64,000 nt of DNA from the NCBI GenBank assembly GCA_024196135.1, contig JAMQCK010000003.1, positions 248,001 through 312,000 on the forward strand. The letters run 5' to 3'. The notes below the pieces were generated by a model that saw nothing but the letters and a program-made list of their open reading frames with translations, did no database searches and was not told the DNA's origin. Every line of letters starts with the position of its first letter. Within the stretch, counting starts at the first letter, position 1. Made by a program: the position numbers and the translations under genes. This stretch comes from Pleurotus ostreatus/Saccharomyces cerevisiae fusant (lineage: Eukaryota; Opisthokonta). Positions 12,001 to 22,745 of the stretch are shown piece after piece.

Positions 12001-12503
12001 ATGCCACGGCTGTGACGGTCGCAGTCAAGGACAAGCTGACCCTCTCCATGGGTGTCGCTATGGGGTCGAGTATCGTGAGTCTTCATCCTCCACGGTGCGC
12101 TGCGGTTGTCGCTAACACTCGTCCTCCTTTCCAGCAAATCGCGCTCTTCGTCATCCCGTTCATCGTCACCCTCGCCTGGATCATGGGCAAGCCCTTGACG
12201 CTGCTGTTCGACCCGTACCAGTCCATCGTCATGTTCTTGTCAGGTCCGTCTTCCTATCCACCTACTCTCCGACCGCCTCGCTGACGCCCCATCTCCACCA
12301 GTCCTCGTCGTGAACTACGTCGTCCAAGACGGAAAGTCAAATTGGCTAGAAGGCTTCATCCTCATGTGTCTCTACGTTATCTTGGGCGTCACGTTCTGGT
12401 GCGTTGTGTTTCCTGCTCATACCACTCTTCCGCGGGACTGATGCTCGCCCACAGGTTCTATCCTGGGTCCAACCTCTCTGCTTTCCTGCCCGCGTGCACG
12501 TAA
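9030..12503 (+). CDS. VCX1: Vacuolar Ca2+/H+ exchanger (CAX/VCX1 family)
   Basis: Multi-exon antiporter that would exchange cytosolic Ca2+ for vacuolar H+. The first exon is only ATGG at 9030-9033; splicing gives MDGQQP. The two CAX signature repeats are present: GNAVELIVA, split by short introns near 9855-9950, and GNAAEHATAVTVAVKDKLTL, followed by GVAMGSSI, each with its conserved acidic residue. Between them are further membrane spans (LVLGMCFFAGGIKYAEQGFG; NSSLLTISVIAVLLPAAYH), then the acidic loop EEDDEEEE usual between the two halves of this family. The last exon ends in NLSAFLPACT before the TAA at 12501-12503. Most introns are about 50-65 bp, but the intron at 10253-11038 is 786 bp and packed with repeats. 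The N-terminal soluble part is moderately long. No breaks in frame were found. Identification is firm; the gene symbol is by family. Confidence 0.9.
10497..10532. repeat. Inverted repeat inside exchanger intron
   Basis: Perfect 11-bp arms GCGCGCCAAGA (10497-10507) and its reverse complement (10522-10532) with a 14-nt loop. It is preceded by two direct copies of GTGCACCTGTGACGCAGG at about 10433-10482. Confidence 0.75.
10639..10835 (+). repeat. Two minisatellites in the large exchanger intron
   Basis: Four 21-22-bp units starting GAGCGCCTATGCTC lie at 10639-10720. They are followed at 10759-10835 by about 2.5 copies of a 30-bp unit containing GGGCRTCTACCTGGCGCC. Both are fully contained in the 786-bp intron of the Ca2+/H+ exchanger gene. 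Confidence 0.8.
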
Positions 12504-12543
12504 TTTGGCAATATACCCCCATGTGTCCGTATCCGTGTCGAGC

Positions 12544-12591
12544 TCGAACTAGGGGGTCCTCTCGAATTCGAACTCGGGGGTCCTTTCGAGT
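12544..12591 (+). repeat. 24-bp direct repeat, two copies
   Basis: Two adjacent 24-bp units beginning TCGAACT and containing GGGGGTCCT, with a third partial start TCGAACATGG. It lies just after the exchanger stop. Confidence 0.75.
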
Positions 12592-12688
12592 TCGAACATG
12601 GGAACTCTCTCCGCCCACGCCCTCGTCCCTCCCCAGTCCCACCCATCCCCAACCCCGTCCATCCCAATCCCAACGCGATATCTATACA

Positions 12689-12712
12689 GCGCGGCAGGAC
12701 CGCCTGCCGCGC
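12689..12712. repeat. Perfect hairpin-forming inverted repeat
   Basis: Arms GCGCGGCAGG and CCTGCCGCGC with a 4-nt loop, nine bases before the 24-bp minisatellite. It could act in 3' end formation or simply be a repeat by-product. Confidence 0.75.
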
Positions 12713-12720
12713 TGGCGGCC

Positions 12721-12864
12721 TACTTATACGGAGCGGCGCCCCGGTTCTTATACGCAGAGGTGCCCCGGTTTTCATACGGAGCGGCGCCCCGATTCTTATA
12801 CGGTGCGGTGCCCCGGTACTCATACGGTGCGGTGTCCCGGTACTTACACGGTGCACCTCACCGC
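12721..12864 (+). repeat. 24-bp minisatellite, five full copies plus a partial
   Basis: Exact 24-bp periodicity from 12721 to 12840, each unit carrying an ATACGG core and ending CCCCGG or close to it, then a degenerate sixth unit. The period is a multiple of three, so it makes open frames on both strands. These are unlikely to be genes. Confidence 0.85.
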
Positions 12865-13442
12865 CGACGATTGCACGCCTCGAGGACGTTAAGCCCAGAG
12901 TCTGAGCCTAGGTTTTCGTGTGGACTTTTTGCTTTGTTGGATCTCGCCCTTATGAATATACGCTTACTATTACAATGCCTAGACATTTCTTATTGCGGCT
13001 GGTGGCTGCTTAGGCGAATTATTCACTTGCGCCATACATGCCCTCTGAGGTGCAGGCATTCGCAAGTCGTCGGCAGCGCTTGAGAGCGTGGAAGTCACTG
13101 CAAGTTGAAGGTGTATTGAAGTTTCACGTGCCCGACATGTGGGCGCGGGAATTGCCGGCTTGCCGCCGCGACGCGTCCTTTTTGCCACCTTGTTCGCCAG
13201 CCGATTCAGATATGAACGCGGATTGCACTTTGACGGACGTAAACGAAGGCGTCTTGCCTTCGCCTGCACTCCAACTTGCTTCTGGACTGACGACGATGCC
13301 GATGCGACGCGCGGCTCAAGCAGGCTCCAGTCTACTGTATGAAAGCCTGTCTAGCCGTCCTGTCTTCAGCCTCCCAAACCCTTCCGCTCTCTGACTCTTC
13401 CTTAACGTGCATCTATTTATCAGCGCTTGAGCGCGTCTGCGG
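12865..13442. other. No gene recognised
   Basis: Short frames only. It is the upstream region of the multi-pass membrane-protein gene. Confidence 0.4.
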
Positions 13443-14879
13443 ATGGCTCGAGATGCTACGGATAAGCCCACCGGCAGTCCAGAGGCTTCCTCGATCGACT
13501 TGGAGGAGGACGTTCAACTGGCGGTATTAGCCCACAATCTTCCAAAATTCAGCGCTGCAGCCCTCTCAGGGCATATTCTATATACCCTCGCGACACGCGG
13601 GAGAGCAGGCTTGAATGTCGATGGACTGGCCACCAGCACCTTTCTTTTCGGTGTCCTGCCAGGTTCGCTTGATTCTTCCCGAGCAATCTCCACGGATAAT
13701 GATGCCTGCTACAGGATATTTATCCTACAGTCTGGAGGGACATATTCGCAAAAAGGAACAGCCGGACTTCCGCGAGCTCGTCAGCACATATCGTCGGTTG
13801 GGCTTGGGTGTACGTAGTCTGAACCGTTCCTGGCATCGAGTGAACTGATGACTTGCATATCTAGCCAGAAAACGAGAGCCAGCTGCAGCATTCACTGGCC
13901 GGACTTGTTGTAGGCTTCATCCTCGCGATGTTCAGGAGGCCATCGCCACCAGTGGGCCCCGTGTGCAAGGGCATCATTGACTGGGCTGACGAAAAGATGT
14001 CAAGGTTGATCGACAGTCAGTGGTTTGAGCGGGGCTCGCGAACGGCTGCGCTGACTGCATGACGCCCTCACGCAGTTTCAATCACCACAGTTGGCATAGG
14101 CGGGGCTCTCGGTTACCTGACCTACTATGGCAAGCGCGTCGCCAGGTTTCTCGACTCGTACAAGCAGCTCAGCTTCGAAGATGCTCGCGAGAAATTGTAT
14201 CAAGACATGCGCGTCTCGGACGAGCAGTTGGCCTGGCTCCATCAATATGCGCCCATCCAGTTCTGGTGTGGTGTCAAGGTCGCCACCACGTCGTCCCTGC
14301 TCGCGGTGCACGAGATACTTTACCACAGGATACCCGAGCTGCGCCCTTATTTTTTCAAGTATTTTGCCCGCGTGGCTGCTGGTAGCGCTGCTTACGGTGA
14401 GTCGCGTATATGTGCTGTAGGAGACCGCTGACTGTATGCTGAGCAGGACTTCTCATCGGGGTCCCTGCTATCCACGGCGTCCTCTTTGATAAGCCTCTTC
14501 CTAGCATAGTCAAGAGCCGCCAGGAGTTCTACGAGGGCGTACGCATGTCCTCTGCTGCGGTAAATGCCGTCTTCGTTCAATCCTCATATAGCATGCCGCA
14601 CGCGCCTGGAACCAGCACATTGCATGTGGTGCGCTTCTGGGAGGCTCTTACGCCGCTGTCTTCGTCAGACGGGCACCTACTAGTCCTGTCCTGATGGACT
14701 TCGTACGCGCCGGAAGGTTCCTCTATACACCACGGAATGTCCTTACTGGTGAGTCTTATAAGACCACCTCAATTCGCGACTCATTCTCGATCGTAGTCGG
14801 AGGTGCGAGCATGCTGTTTGGCGGCGGTATTGGTTCAGCTGTTTTCCTCACACGTTCTGCCTTCACTTCGTGGTCGTAA
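13443..14879 (+). CDS. Unrecognised multi-pass membrane protein
   Basis: The start at 13443 gives MARDATDKPTGSPEASS. A phase-1 intron follows the VLPG codons near 13662 and resumes with YLSYSLEGHIRKK. Further short introns lie after RRLGLG, MSRLID, AAYG, MSSAA and NVLT. The stop is TAA at 14877-14879. There are about six or seven Gly/Ala-rich hydrophobic segments, for example LAGLVVGFILAMF, TTVGIGGALGYLTYYG, ACGALLGGSYAAVFV and GGASMLFGGGIGSAVFLT. Charged segments (SFEDAREKLYQDMRVSDEQL) sit between them. The Gly-zipper-like helices suggest a compact integral membrane protein of an internal membrane. I cannot assign a family or a reaction. It is tail-to-tail with the BTB-like gene at 15172. 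Confidence 0.7.
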
Positions 14880-15171
14880 ATTGGAGTTGCCACGTCCTAC
14901 ACCACTCACACGAATCTCTTCTCATCACCGTCACTACAAGATGCGTTCCTTTACCGTAGCCTAGTGCCATTCGGCTTCACACGCCTTGGCGAAACAGCAA
15001 TGAACATCCCCGATTCTATGCTAATAACGGTCAGAGGCCGCCGGGAGGTGTACTCCGCCTGAGCACAAGAAATGGCAGAATATGCCGCGAGACTTGATCC
15101 ACTACCGCGAAGCTATCCCTCCTGCACTTAGGATATGCTGCACGAGCTTGCACTTAAGTGTCAATCGGATA

Positions 15172-16553
15172 CTACAGAATACGATATATACGCGGGATAT
15201 TAACAGTGGCAAGGCCCAGCAAAGCTATCGTACAAGGTATAGAGGCGTTCAAATCGTCATCTGCAAGACTTTCGTCAGCCCCAAGAATGAGGAGGCGGCG
15301 TCCGTCGCTTACCGGGCACATTATCCAGTCACCCACCGCCTTGGAGATCCGCGTCTCAAGCACTTGCCGGCAATCATGACATGCCGTATCGTTCTTGAGG
15401 GCTGCAAAGGTCGCGCGAAGGGTGCTACTTGACGTATCTGGACATGCTGTTAGCCCCAAGGGTAGACCATCGAAGACGCGCCGCTCACCAGGTCGACGCT
15501 CCGCGATGATCAAAGCTGCGCATCGACTCCATGCCTGTGCGAGTGACCGTTGAGCCGCGATAGAGCACGCTGGTGTCTCCGGGTGGTTATCGGGAGGTTG
15601 CGCGAGCACCTCTCGCAGCCATGAGGGCCGGGTATGCTGCAGGACGAGCAGCCTCTTGAGGTACACCGCGCCCATAGCATTCGCATCCGCGTCGGCCAGA
15701 GTCTGCATCGGGTACGAAAGGAGATGCGCGCTTGCCATCTGCGCAATCGCGTAGAGGTCGTGGCTGGCGGCGACGATGTACGCGCGCATTGGCGCCAGCG
15801 CGATGCAGGGGCGCAAGCTCTCGTAAAACGCTGTGCCCGGGCGAGCGAACGTCTCGGGGTTCATCCCATACGCTGGCATTCGCAAGATCGCCTCGACGAT
15901 GAGGTCCACGGAAGGCTTGTACGCGATGGGCGACAGGCCGTACGCGGCGTGAAGCACGAGATTGAGCACCTCCGCGCGGTCGGAGACGACCTGCCGCGCG
16001 TCGGGGATGGCGAGGATGCAGTCGAAGTTGTTGCATGACACGCTGCCGAGCGCCTTGCGGCTGACCGAGAACAAGACGTTGTCCGCGGTCAGCAGCTCCA
16101 GATCGGGGTAGTAGGTGGGAGAGGGGATAGTGTGCGCGTTGAAGGCAGTCGAGACGACCATGGTCGAGTAATCACTGGGCCCCGGGCTGGAATCTGGGGT
16201 TGGAAGGGACACAGGTGGGCTCGTTGGCGCATCCATGAGGATATTCGTCTCATCCTGCGCAAGATGGGTGAGTATAGAGATGGATTGCGCAAGCCATTCC
16301 TACGTACCATCTCCTTTGAAGACCGCTGCTCCTTCAGCGAGGCATCTTGGGGACCGAGCACGTCGGCATCGACTGGGCTCCAGTGGACGATCTCGTTGAG
16401 GAAGACTTCCTCAGGGAGAGGGTCTGCGACCTTTCCGAGGAACCGATTCGTGGTCCTTTCAAGTATAGGCTCAGCGATTTCTTCGACGAGAGGCGCTTTA
16501 GCCGTCGAAGACACATCAGAAGAAGACATTTCAGGAGTAGGCAACATAGTCAT
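15172..16553 (-). CDS. Diverged BTB/POZ-like protein
   Basis: The main exon (about 16250 down to 15172) carries a BTB-like core: DLELLTADNVLFSVSRKALG, then a helical stretch VLNLVLHAAYGL and several Ala/Leu-rich helices. This matches the style of agaricomycete BTB proteins although the sequence is far from consensus. A 51-bp intron (near 16308-16258) joins it to an upstream exon with LNEIVHWSPVDADVLGPQD. I chose the Met at 16553 because the frame upstream runs through a tandem repeat. A further exon between about 16760 and 17028 (motif RRVFGRPPKPLTATSP) may belong to the gene but I could not fix the splice. BTB proteins often act as Cullin-3 substrate adaptors or dimerisation modules; nothing here proves that role. 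The extreme C-terminus may include intron read-through. Confidence 0.55.
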
Positions 16554-16628
16554 CGAACGTGCAGCGATGTTGAAGCGCGCTCGTCTGGGAATGGAAAGTG
16601 CATCTGTCAGCCCGCTGGCGGCGTTCTT

Positions 16629-16688
16629 AAGTACGCGAGGAGCACCGCAAGTACGCGAGAAGCACAGCAAGTACGCAAGGAACACCGC
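16629..16688 (+). repeat. 20-bp tandem repeat, three copies
   Basis: Three consecutive units starting AAGTACGC and ending CACMGC. It sits just upstream of the BTB-like coding start, probably in a 5' UTR or first intron. Confidence 0.8.
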
Positions 16689-17681
16689 AGCCAGGTCCAC
16701 CACGGCTCATTATCCGCATCGGGTCAGAGCGCAAATCACCCTGCCAATGGGCGCGCGCCGACTCGGCGCCGTCTATTTCCTGTCGGAGGTCGGGCCATTC
16801 CTCATCGGTGGTCGAAGGGCTAGTAGCGGTCAGCGGCTTCGGAGGACGACCGAATACGCGCCGACGTTGAGGGGAGCGCCGTGCTGGGATGCTTTTTGAT
16901 GCAAGGTCGATTGGTAGTAGGTCGTCCGCTTCGGACAAGGCTACTGAGGTCACCATTTCGAAGTCGCATCCTCGTTGGCTAGCGCGAGACTGAATTGTGG
17001 CCAATGGGACGAGGTTTCGCATTTTCACCGAAGGAACGTCACGAAATGCAAGGACCTACGGAGTCAAGCCAATGAGATGGCGAACAGCCGTAACCCTCGC
17101 TCGCTGGGTATCCAGTGAGGACTACAAATTGAAGTCTGCCTTCCCCGTCCTAGGACAATGACATGCCCTCCCCGTCCCAGGACAATGAGAAGCCCAACCC
17201 ACTCGATGACGTGGGATGACATACCTCGACACCATGGAGACGAGCGAGGGCTTTGCAGTCGCGCATGACCGTCTAGCTCTGCACGAGGTGTTCGCTCGCA
17301 CGTACGGGAAAAGCACACCAGGAGCGTTTCTCCGTCACTTGGCGGGCTGGCCATACAGTTCTGGGTGAGGGATGAGTATGCCTCCACGAAATCGGGGCCC
17401 GGATAGCACCTGAGAGCGAGACCCGACGCTAGTCAGCGGCAGTTGAGCGATTGGTGCATAGAAGCGATAACGCTCTCGGCATGTCTAGCAGTGAGTTGCG
17501 CTCAACCTTCTCAAGGTAGGTCCAAGATGCTCCGCGTAAACAAGTTGGATTGTATTGTGAGATACATGTGATATTACAACCTTCATCTGGGCGATAGTCA
17601 GTACTATACGTCGCGCCTCAGAGGAGCTTACTGACTATGGATGGTAGGCAGGTTTCTTGACGGTACGCTTTGGCAACAGCA
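16689..17681. other. No gene clearly recognised
   Basis: Contains a minus-strand frame (17028-16627) whose middle looks protein-like (TATSPSTTDEEWPDL) and could be a 5' exon of the BTB-like gene. A GTCCTAGGACAATGACATG-type sequence occurs twice near 17147-17190. The right part is the 3' flank of the hydratase gene. Confidence 0.4.
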
Positions 17682-18823
17682 TCATAGCTTCGCCTTGGCC
17701 TGTCCATCGACCAAAGTTGCCGCAGCAGAAGCCAGAACCACAGCGTCGCGTTCCTTCACCTTCACAACTGTTGGACAAGATTAGCATGATCGCGCGTACG
17801 GTCATCGCGAGTTCACTTACCAAAGGTCACCTTGTCACCCTCCTTCCACATGTATGTGGCAAGCGTCTCGCCCGGATATACGACACCAGCGAACCTGAAG
17901 TATATTTGTGAGCATAGCGCGTCGCGTAACTAGCCGAGGAGGGGATTGAGGAGCGGAGATACACACCGAACTTTGATGTCCTTGTACGCGCCGAAAGCCT
18001 TCTGTATGTGCTTACCAGCGATCCCCATCGAGCACAAACCATGCAAAATCGGCTTGTCGAACCCTCCGATGGCCGCAAACTCGGGTTGTATGTGAAGAGG
18101 GTTGTAGTCTCCGCTTAAGCGGTACAACGCGGCTTGCGACGGGCTGGTCTTCTCCTCAATGACGGCGTCGGGATTGCGCTTCGGGGGTGCGTTGGCGGCG
18201 GATGCAGGCCCTCGGTCTGCGAGGGGGTGTAAGACGAGAGGGCAGGCAAGGGAAGCAAGTGTACGCACCCTTGCCAGTGCGTTTTCCGCCGAAGCCACCA
18301 GCACCTCGGATGAAGACCGTGGACTGGTTCTCGAAGATGAGTTCGCCCGAGGACTTGTCTCGCGTCTCGACGATCGAGGTCACCGCCGCGGCCTTGCCCT
18401 TGTCAAGGACTTCCAGTATCCTACTTCTCGTCAGCATGTCTGAGAACACAGCTCCGAGTAGTCTACGCACCTGCATTGATTCACCAGCTCCCCGCTCGTC
18501 GGGATCGGCGCCTTGATGCTCAAATACTGCTCGCCATGCAACAGCTTCGCCGGATTGTAGTTGGGCAGCCAGTCGAGGGGCACGCCCCCACTCGCGGGGA
18601 ACTGGGGGATCACGCCGAAGGTCAAGAGGGCAGCGAAGTTGTCGTCGTTCTCGAACGTCCACTGGAGCTCCTCCGCGGTCGCGCCCACGCCGAGGTTGTA
18701 GAGGATCACGTCGCGCTCGGTGTACTGGTACTCGACGGGGTCGATGGGCTCGCGCTTCGCGTCGGCGACGAGCTTGGAGTCCTCGGGGTCTGCAAACGCG
18801 TCAGGCTTGGTGAAGTCTGCCAT
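17682..18823 (-). CDS. Peroxisomal enoyl-CoA hydratase 2 (MaoC-like), stand-alone
   Basis: Hydrates trans-2-enoyl-CoA to (3R)-hydroxyacyl-CoA in peroxisomal beta-oxidation. The start at 18823 gives [10 protein letters not shown]. The N-terminal hot-dog half contains [15 protein letters not shown] and [20 protein letters not shown]. The C-terminal half contains the hydratase 2 motif [18 protein letters not shown], with the Asp and His of the active site, followed by [19 protein letters not shown]. After short introns the last exon reads [19 protein letters not shown] and ends AKL, a type 1 peroxisomal targeting signal, before the TGA at 17684-17682. The protein is about 300 residues and corresponds to the hydratase domain of Fox2-type multifunctional enzymes without the dehydrogenase part. 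A Mutator-like element begins about 60 bp upstream of the start codon, so its promoter has been replaced or displaced. Confidence 0.9.
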
Positions 18824-18876
18824 GGTGGTGGGCAGAACCAAGCCTGCCGCGGGGCTTTATGTTGTGGGGGAAGGAA

Positions 18877-18885
18877 GGAGCCATG
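18877..18885. repeat. Left target-site duplication of Mutator-like element
   Basis: GGAGCCATG, identical to 22737-22745. Its position relative to the left inverted repeat mirrors that of the right copy exactly. Confidence 0.85.
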
Positions 18886-18922
18886 AGTCTTTGTCAAATG
18901 CACACCAACACGTGCACCCAAA
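18886..18922 (+). repeat. Left terminal inverted repeat
   Basis: About 37 bp, of which the inner 22 bp (18901-18922) are a perfect match to the right repeat and the outer part is diverged. Confidence 0.85.
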
Positions 18923-19744
18923 TGGGGAAGTTGCGCGTGCTCTGCGCCTCGTCCGGCGCCGCTGTGTTTCCCGCGTTCTGTTAATTCTGTTTTATTGCGA
19001 GCGACGCCTAAGGGACCCCCCGAGCTTGCGAGGGAGGGAAAGGCGGAGCGAGCAACACCGACTAACCCACGAGCATAGGGCTGCTTCCCCGACCAAACAA
19101 GTACAAAAAGTGGTTATCGCGAAAAGTGATGTCATAGCATGGGCGCCAGCAGGCGCGCGCAACACGGTCACGCGTCAGCGTGCGTGGCGTGACGCACGCC
19201 CACAACCACCCATCCGCCCGTAGACTTGGGGTAAGGCGCTGTAGCTGACGATAACCTGCGTCCCGTTTCTCAAAAGGAGTGAAGTATCGCTCAGGACATT
19301 GACAAGGAGGCGACCATAACATGTCAGGGCTTGTAATGCTTTGCGCTGCACAAAGGCTTCGCTGGCAGCGATGGCGACAAATGCTGCGACCGCCTGCGGT
19401 CACGCAGACGCATCTCTGTCAGCCTTGGGGTCGAAGAGCAAAATTTGAAAGTGTCATCCTTTCTCTCTCTTATGGAGCTCGGATATCAAAGCGTGATTTA
19501 GGAAATGGGTGCAGTACATCTACGTCCACATGAGTGTTCGGTGTTGCTCGCTTGGTCCAAGCGAGCAACCTGTGGCTTGCCACCATATATGTTTCTATTT
19601 CTCGTTAGAAAAATACATTCTGGTCTGGTACCGTGACAGTAAACATGGTCTCGTGACCCCTCTCTCCCCTCCGACCGCGTCCGCTGTCGCCCTCCTGCTG
19701 CCCGGGCTCCCACCCTCCAACCCCGGCACCCGCGCCATTCGACG

Positions 19745-22544
19745 ATGCCCTTACTTCCCTACGAGTCTTCGTTTGCCCTGGACCATTCAGCTTCATCAGG
19801 ATCCCATCAGGTCGAGTCGCCTGCGGTGGGAAGCCTGGCATATGATCTCGGCCGGGATGAGTACGGCCTCCGCTTCGACGACGCTGCGTCGTTCTCAGGG
19901 TGGCTTGCCCGTGAGAAGCGCGAAAAGGGTGTCGAGTACAGCCGCCACAAGGTTGAGCGCGACACGCGGCAGCCTCCGGAGTGGTCGACGAGGACGACGT
20001 ACGTCTGTGGTCGGAAGGGGAACGGGCGGAGTACGTACAATCCGAAGGACGGCTCGAACCGCAAGATATCCCCAAAGCGAATCAATTGCCCCAGCCGCGT
20101 GGTCGTCAAGACGTACCCCGGCACGCGCCAGCACCTTGTACGCTATACTGCGGGCCACAACCACGAGCTCGGCGAACAGAACCTCAAGTTCACGCGGCTC
20201 CCTGATGAGGCGAAGGTCAAGGTCAAGATGATGGTCAGGCTGGGGATAGAACGGCAGAAGATCGTGCGTGCCTTCCTCTACTCCCTCGCCTTTTCCTTAC
20301 AATTGTTCCGTATATAGATGGCCGAGCTGCAGTCCTCTACCGGCATCATCACGCGCGAGAACCTCATCACACCACAAGACGTGCGGCGCATCGAGCGCGA
20401 GGTGGAGGAGAATATATGCCGTTTCGCACGCGACGACATTGCCTCCCTGCGGAAGTGGGTGGAGAAGCTCAAGAACGAAGGACACTACGTCCTCTTGAAG
20501 TGCAAAGACGAGCGCGTACCTGGCTTCGACAGCGATATCTTCATCCTGATCATCCAGACGACATATCAACGTGACTGCTGGCTCAAATGGGGCTCTCGCT
20601 TTGCAGGTCTCGACGCGACGCACAATACCACATTCTATCAGAACATGCACCTCTTCACGATCATGTGTCGTGACAACTGGGGCAAGGGGATGCCTGCTGC
20701 GTGGCTGATCTCGAGCTCAGGACGACAATCGGCCATCCAATCATTCTTGAACATTATTCACTCCCTTTCCCCCTCCGTCCGCCCTCGCTACTTCATGTCC
20801 GACAAGGACCACGCGCAAATGAATGCCATATTGATTGTCTACCCAATGACAGCCCTCTTTCTCTGCTGGTGGCACGTTCTCCGCGCCTGGAGGCAGCACT
20901 TCAATACCCACGCGTTCCCGGAGCTATGGACCCTGATGCGGAAGTGGATTCGCGTCACGGACCAAGCCACTTTCGATAGCATCTGGGAACGCATCAAGTC
21001 CATCGCACCGGCGAGCGTGATCGAGTACCTCGAACAGTACTGGATGGGCGACGTCAAGTTGTGGTCGGGCATCTACCGGACCGAGCGCGACGTCTTCGCT
21101 CTATGTGACACGAACATGCTCGTCGAGGCTTGGCATCGTCTGCTCAAGCATTACTTCATGGCAAGCAAGCACGGGCGGCGTGTCGACCAGCTCGTTTACG
21201 TCTTGACGAGCATGGCCGTGCCGTATTTTCGGCAGCGGCACCTTCGGCAGCGGCTTGGTTTCGAAGGCGCTGACGTCGCCCAGGCCGAGGTTGATGCCGC
21301 CATGCGCGCTGGCGAGACCATCAAGAAGGAGGATATTGTCCCGGATGAGGAGCTCGAGCAAGTGTATAGCGTACGCTCTCAGACCCACCGCGACAGAGTC
21401 TACGTAGTGCACGTTGGCGATGCGTCGAATTGTACTTGTCCCGCATTCCCTCGTGTGCTATATTGCAAGCATATCGACGCAACACGCCGCCACTTCTTTC
21501 CCAAACTCGATCTGCGTACCCTGTCAGTAGCTGACTTGGATGCAGAGGCAGGCAATGCAGAAGATGAGCCCTGCGACGTCGACGACAATCCCAACGCGCC
21601 GGAGACTGCGGACGTCACATCCGTGACAGAACATCCTCCTCCCGACCACCATGACCCCTCCGCCACGCCCTCTCCCGATCTCGCTCTCATGGACCGCCTG
21701 CAGAGCGACATCGCCTGGATGGCGTTGCGGGTTCTCCAGCCAGCTCCGCTTCCCAACACCACGCTCCTTCGCGACCTAGCAGACGCGCTCTCGCGCGCCG
21801 TACAAGCCGTAAAGGCATTCGACAAGAAGACCAGTGATCCCCTCCCCCCTCGAAAAGCCGTCGCGCCACGTCAGACTCAGCAAACCCTAACGCAGGCAGC
21901 AATGGGCACGCGCAATCCTACAGCGGCGGCCATGGGCGTTGACATCAAGGGCACTCAGAAGCGGAGCAAGCGCAAGCGCGAGGATGGGGATGGGGAGCTG
22001 CCCGAGTTCCATGCAGGGGAGGAGTCAGGCCTCAAAGCGAAGCCTGATGCGCGAGGGCTTGTCGTCACAAGCAGGTGCGTAGTCGCTTCATCAGGCATGG
22101 CGTGCAACTCAATAACTTCCCAGCGGGAACTTCGACGTGGCGACCTTCAAGCTCGACGACACCAAGGCTCTCGAGGGCCTGAACCTCGTGCAGCTCCAGG
22201 CGCTCTGCAAGCACCATGGCGTCACGACTGCGCGAGGCGAGGGCAAGGACCAGCGGATGATCGAGAGGCTGACTGGACATGCCCCTCTCTGTCGTTGTTC
22301 CCAGCACCTTTCCCCTTCCCATACCGTCCCAAGCGCCACCCCAGCCCCTCATTTCTCCCTACCTCCATCAGCTTCACCTCAAGGACAACCCACTGCCCTG
22401 TATACAGCTACTCCTATACCTCCTCAAGCCCCTCCACCCTCGTTGTATGCTTACCCTTATGTTCATACTCAAGCTGCAGGATATCCCCCTCACATGTGGC
22501 CCTACAGTTCATTCTATTACTATAACCCTCATTACAGTTCCTAG
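19745..22544 (+). CDS. Mutator-like transposase with SWIM zinc finger and SAP-like tail
   Basis: Three exons (19745-20263, 20318-22074, 22124-22544) give 898 residues in an intact frame. The N-terminus has a FAR1/WRKY-GCM1-like DNA-binding region: YVCGRKGN, a second Cys, then YTAGHNHEL. The MULE DDE core follows: GLDATHNT (first Asp), YFMSDKDHAQMN (second Asp), LCWWHVLRAW (C-x2-H signature) and NMLVEAWHRLLK (Glu). A SWIM zinc finger CTCPAFPRVLYCKH (CxC..CxH) follows at about residue 540. After a Pro-rich segment the third exon contains LEGLNLVQLQALCKHHGV, which resembles a SAP DNA-binding helix-hairpin-helix, then a Tyr/Pro-rich tail. All catalytic positions are present, so it may be active. 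The gene is delimited by matched inverted repeats and a 9-bp target duplication. Confidence 0.9.
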
Positions 22545-22699
22545 TAGTGTCAATACATCTGAACTTTGTGTGCACGACGATGCCCGCTGCCTGAGCTGCT
22601 TAATGATAATGATGACAATTAATGGAAAATAACCGCGTCTGACGTGGTTTTTCCGCCGGAAGTTCCGAAGATGCCGAGCCGCTTTGACACTTAACACCG

Positions 22700-22736
22700 T
22701 TTGGGTGCACGTGTTGGTGTGTATTCGACGGCATGT
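22700..22736 (-). repeat. Right terminal inverted repeat
   Basis: Mirror of the left end. The perfect core is 22700-22721 and the diverged outer part reaches 22736. Confidence 0.85.
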
Positions 22737-22745
22737 GGAGCCATG
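22737..22745. repeat. Right target-site duplication of Mutator-like element
   Basis: GGAGCCATG, identical to 18877-18885. Confidence 0.85.

Larger units (their letters stand above)
18886..22736 (+). mobile_element. Complete Mutator-like (MULE) DNA transposon
   Basis: A 3,851-bp element bounded by inverted ends: positions 18901-18922 are the perfect reverse complement of 22700-22721 (22 bp, starting CACACCAACACG), and the match continues imperfectly to the outer ends (GTCAAATG versus GTCGAATA). Both ends are flanked by the 9-bp direct repeat GGAGCCATG, the target duplication length usual for Mutator elements. The interior encodes one intact three-exon transposase on the + strand, with about 860 bp of non-coding DNA before it and about 190 bp after. 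The perfect duplication and open reading frame suggest a fairly recent insertion that may still be autonomous. It sits between the hydratase gene (divergent, left) and the double-BTB array (right). Confidence 0.88.

Noticed and set aside
12458..12892. Open frames encoding repetitive Arg/Pro/Gly peptides on both strands
   Set aside because: They are produced by the 24-bp minisatellite, whose period is divisible by three.
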